NCBI GenBank assembly: GCA_963745675.1
Contig: CAVUYM010000030.1
Coordinates: 1-5,284 of the forward strand
Origin: JAUIIK01 sp963745675
Lineage (GTDB): Bacteria > Chloroflexota > Chloroflexia > Thermomicrobiales > CFX8
Length of the DNA: 5,284 nucleotides
Direction of reading: 5' to 3'
A program made the translations under genes and the position numbers. Positions 4,952 through 5,284 of this stretch are shown here, piece by piece (position 1 is the first letter of the stretch; every line of letters begins with the position of its first letter). A model generated the notes under the pieces. That model ran no database searches. It had not been told where the DNA came from and worked only from the letters and a program-made list of their open reading frames with translations.

Positions 4952-5284
4952 ATGACGATGGTGATAATGCGTACCCGACCACCGAAGCATCAAGCCATGA
5001 GCTCGTAATGGAGCGGACCTTTGACGCGCCGCGGGTGCTTGTGTTTCAAGCTTGGACCGACCCGGCGCACGTTGCGCAGTGGTGGGGGCCGAGGCATTTC
5101 ACGAACCCGGTTTGTGAGGTCGATGCTCGCGCAGGCGGCAAGATCAACATTCACATGCAAAGCCCCGATGGCGAGGTGTATCCGATGTCCGGCCTATTCG
5201 ACGAAGTTGTCGAACCTGAGCGGCTTGTGCTGACGGCGGGCGCAGTCGATGACGAAGATGGCGAACCCCAACTGCTCGTCCGGA
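4952..5284 (+). pseudogene. AHSA1/SRPBCC family protein, frameshift near start, runs off the window
   Basis: GAAGGA (4946-4951) directly precedes ATG 4952, but this frame reads only 18 codons. The body of the protein is one frame over: SSHELVMERTFDAPRVLVF, AWTDPAHVAQWWGPRHFTNP, CEVDARAGGKINIHM and VYPMSGLFDEVVEPERLVL, with no stop to the window end. These are the ordered strands and helices of AHSA1-type SRPBCC proteins. The in-frame ATG 5008 would cut off the first strand (ELVMERTF) and has no good ribosome binding site, so the true start is probably 4952, with one base missing near 4961-4963 (GTGAT for GTGGAT). About 111 residues of the usual 150-170 are in the window. It pairs with the DHFR-like remnant upstream, echoing the AHSA1 and DHFR-like pair at the window start. 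The ligand is unknown. Confidence 0.82.

Noticed and set aside
4268..4993. 241-codon minus-strand open frame opposite the DinB-like gene
   Set aside because: The DinB-like + strand protein is well supported; the minus frame is a shadow.
1..5284. Idea that the window is circular, joining the two AHSA1 fragments into one gene
   Set aside because: Joining the ends would leave a protein missing roughly 30-45 central residues, so the fragments do not fit as one gene.

Overview
This is GC-rich bacterial DNA carrying a run of small accessory enzyme genes. The families are AHSA1-type SRPBCC proteins, RibD/DHFR-like reductases, a DUF899 thioredoxin-like protein, an alpha/beta hydrolase, a DinB-like protein and an HxlR-type regulator. 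Clusters of this kind are common in soil Chloroflexota (Ktedonobacteria or Thermomicrobia-like) and in Actinobacteria. That placement is inferred from gene content only; there is no rRNA or marker gene in the window. No tRNA, CRISPR array, transposase or integrase was seen.

Layout. Positions 1-76 hold the last codons of an AHSA1-like protein. A RibD/DHFR-like reductase gene follows (188-782, +), broken by one extra base. The intergenic stretch 783-1009 has only weak inverted repeats. An HxlR regulator (1010-1460, -), also broken by one extra base, has a good promoter and a palindromic operator candidate upstream (1489-1528). About 360 bases (1529-1888) hold no convincing gene but do hold a long inverted repeat. 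Then come an intact DUF899 gene (1889-2557), an intact second DHFR-like reductase (2628-3197), an alpha/beta hydrolase that overlaps it by four bases and lacks one base (3194-4107), an intergenic stretch dense in perfect palindromes (4089-4226), an intact DinB-like gene (4250-4732), a short remnant of a third DHFR-like gene (4773-4846), and the start of a second AHSA1-like gene (4952 to the window end) that lacks one base near its start codon.

Two themes stand out. First, five of the nine genes are interrupted by single-base indels, yet every one keeps its family residues on both sides of the break, and each can be restored by adding or removing one base. This points to uncorrected assembly errors or to very recent decay. 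Second, the region repeats a reductase/AHSA1 theme: three DHFR-like copies, with AHSA1 genes at both ends.

The HxlR protein keeps the N-terminal cysteine used for redox or electrophile sensing in characterised relatives. The neighbours are reductases, a CxxC thioredoxin-like protein and a hydrolase. A reasonable but unproven reading is a detoxification or redox-stress island. No clearly new system could be demonstrated from the sequence alone.
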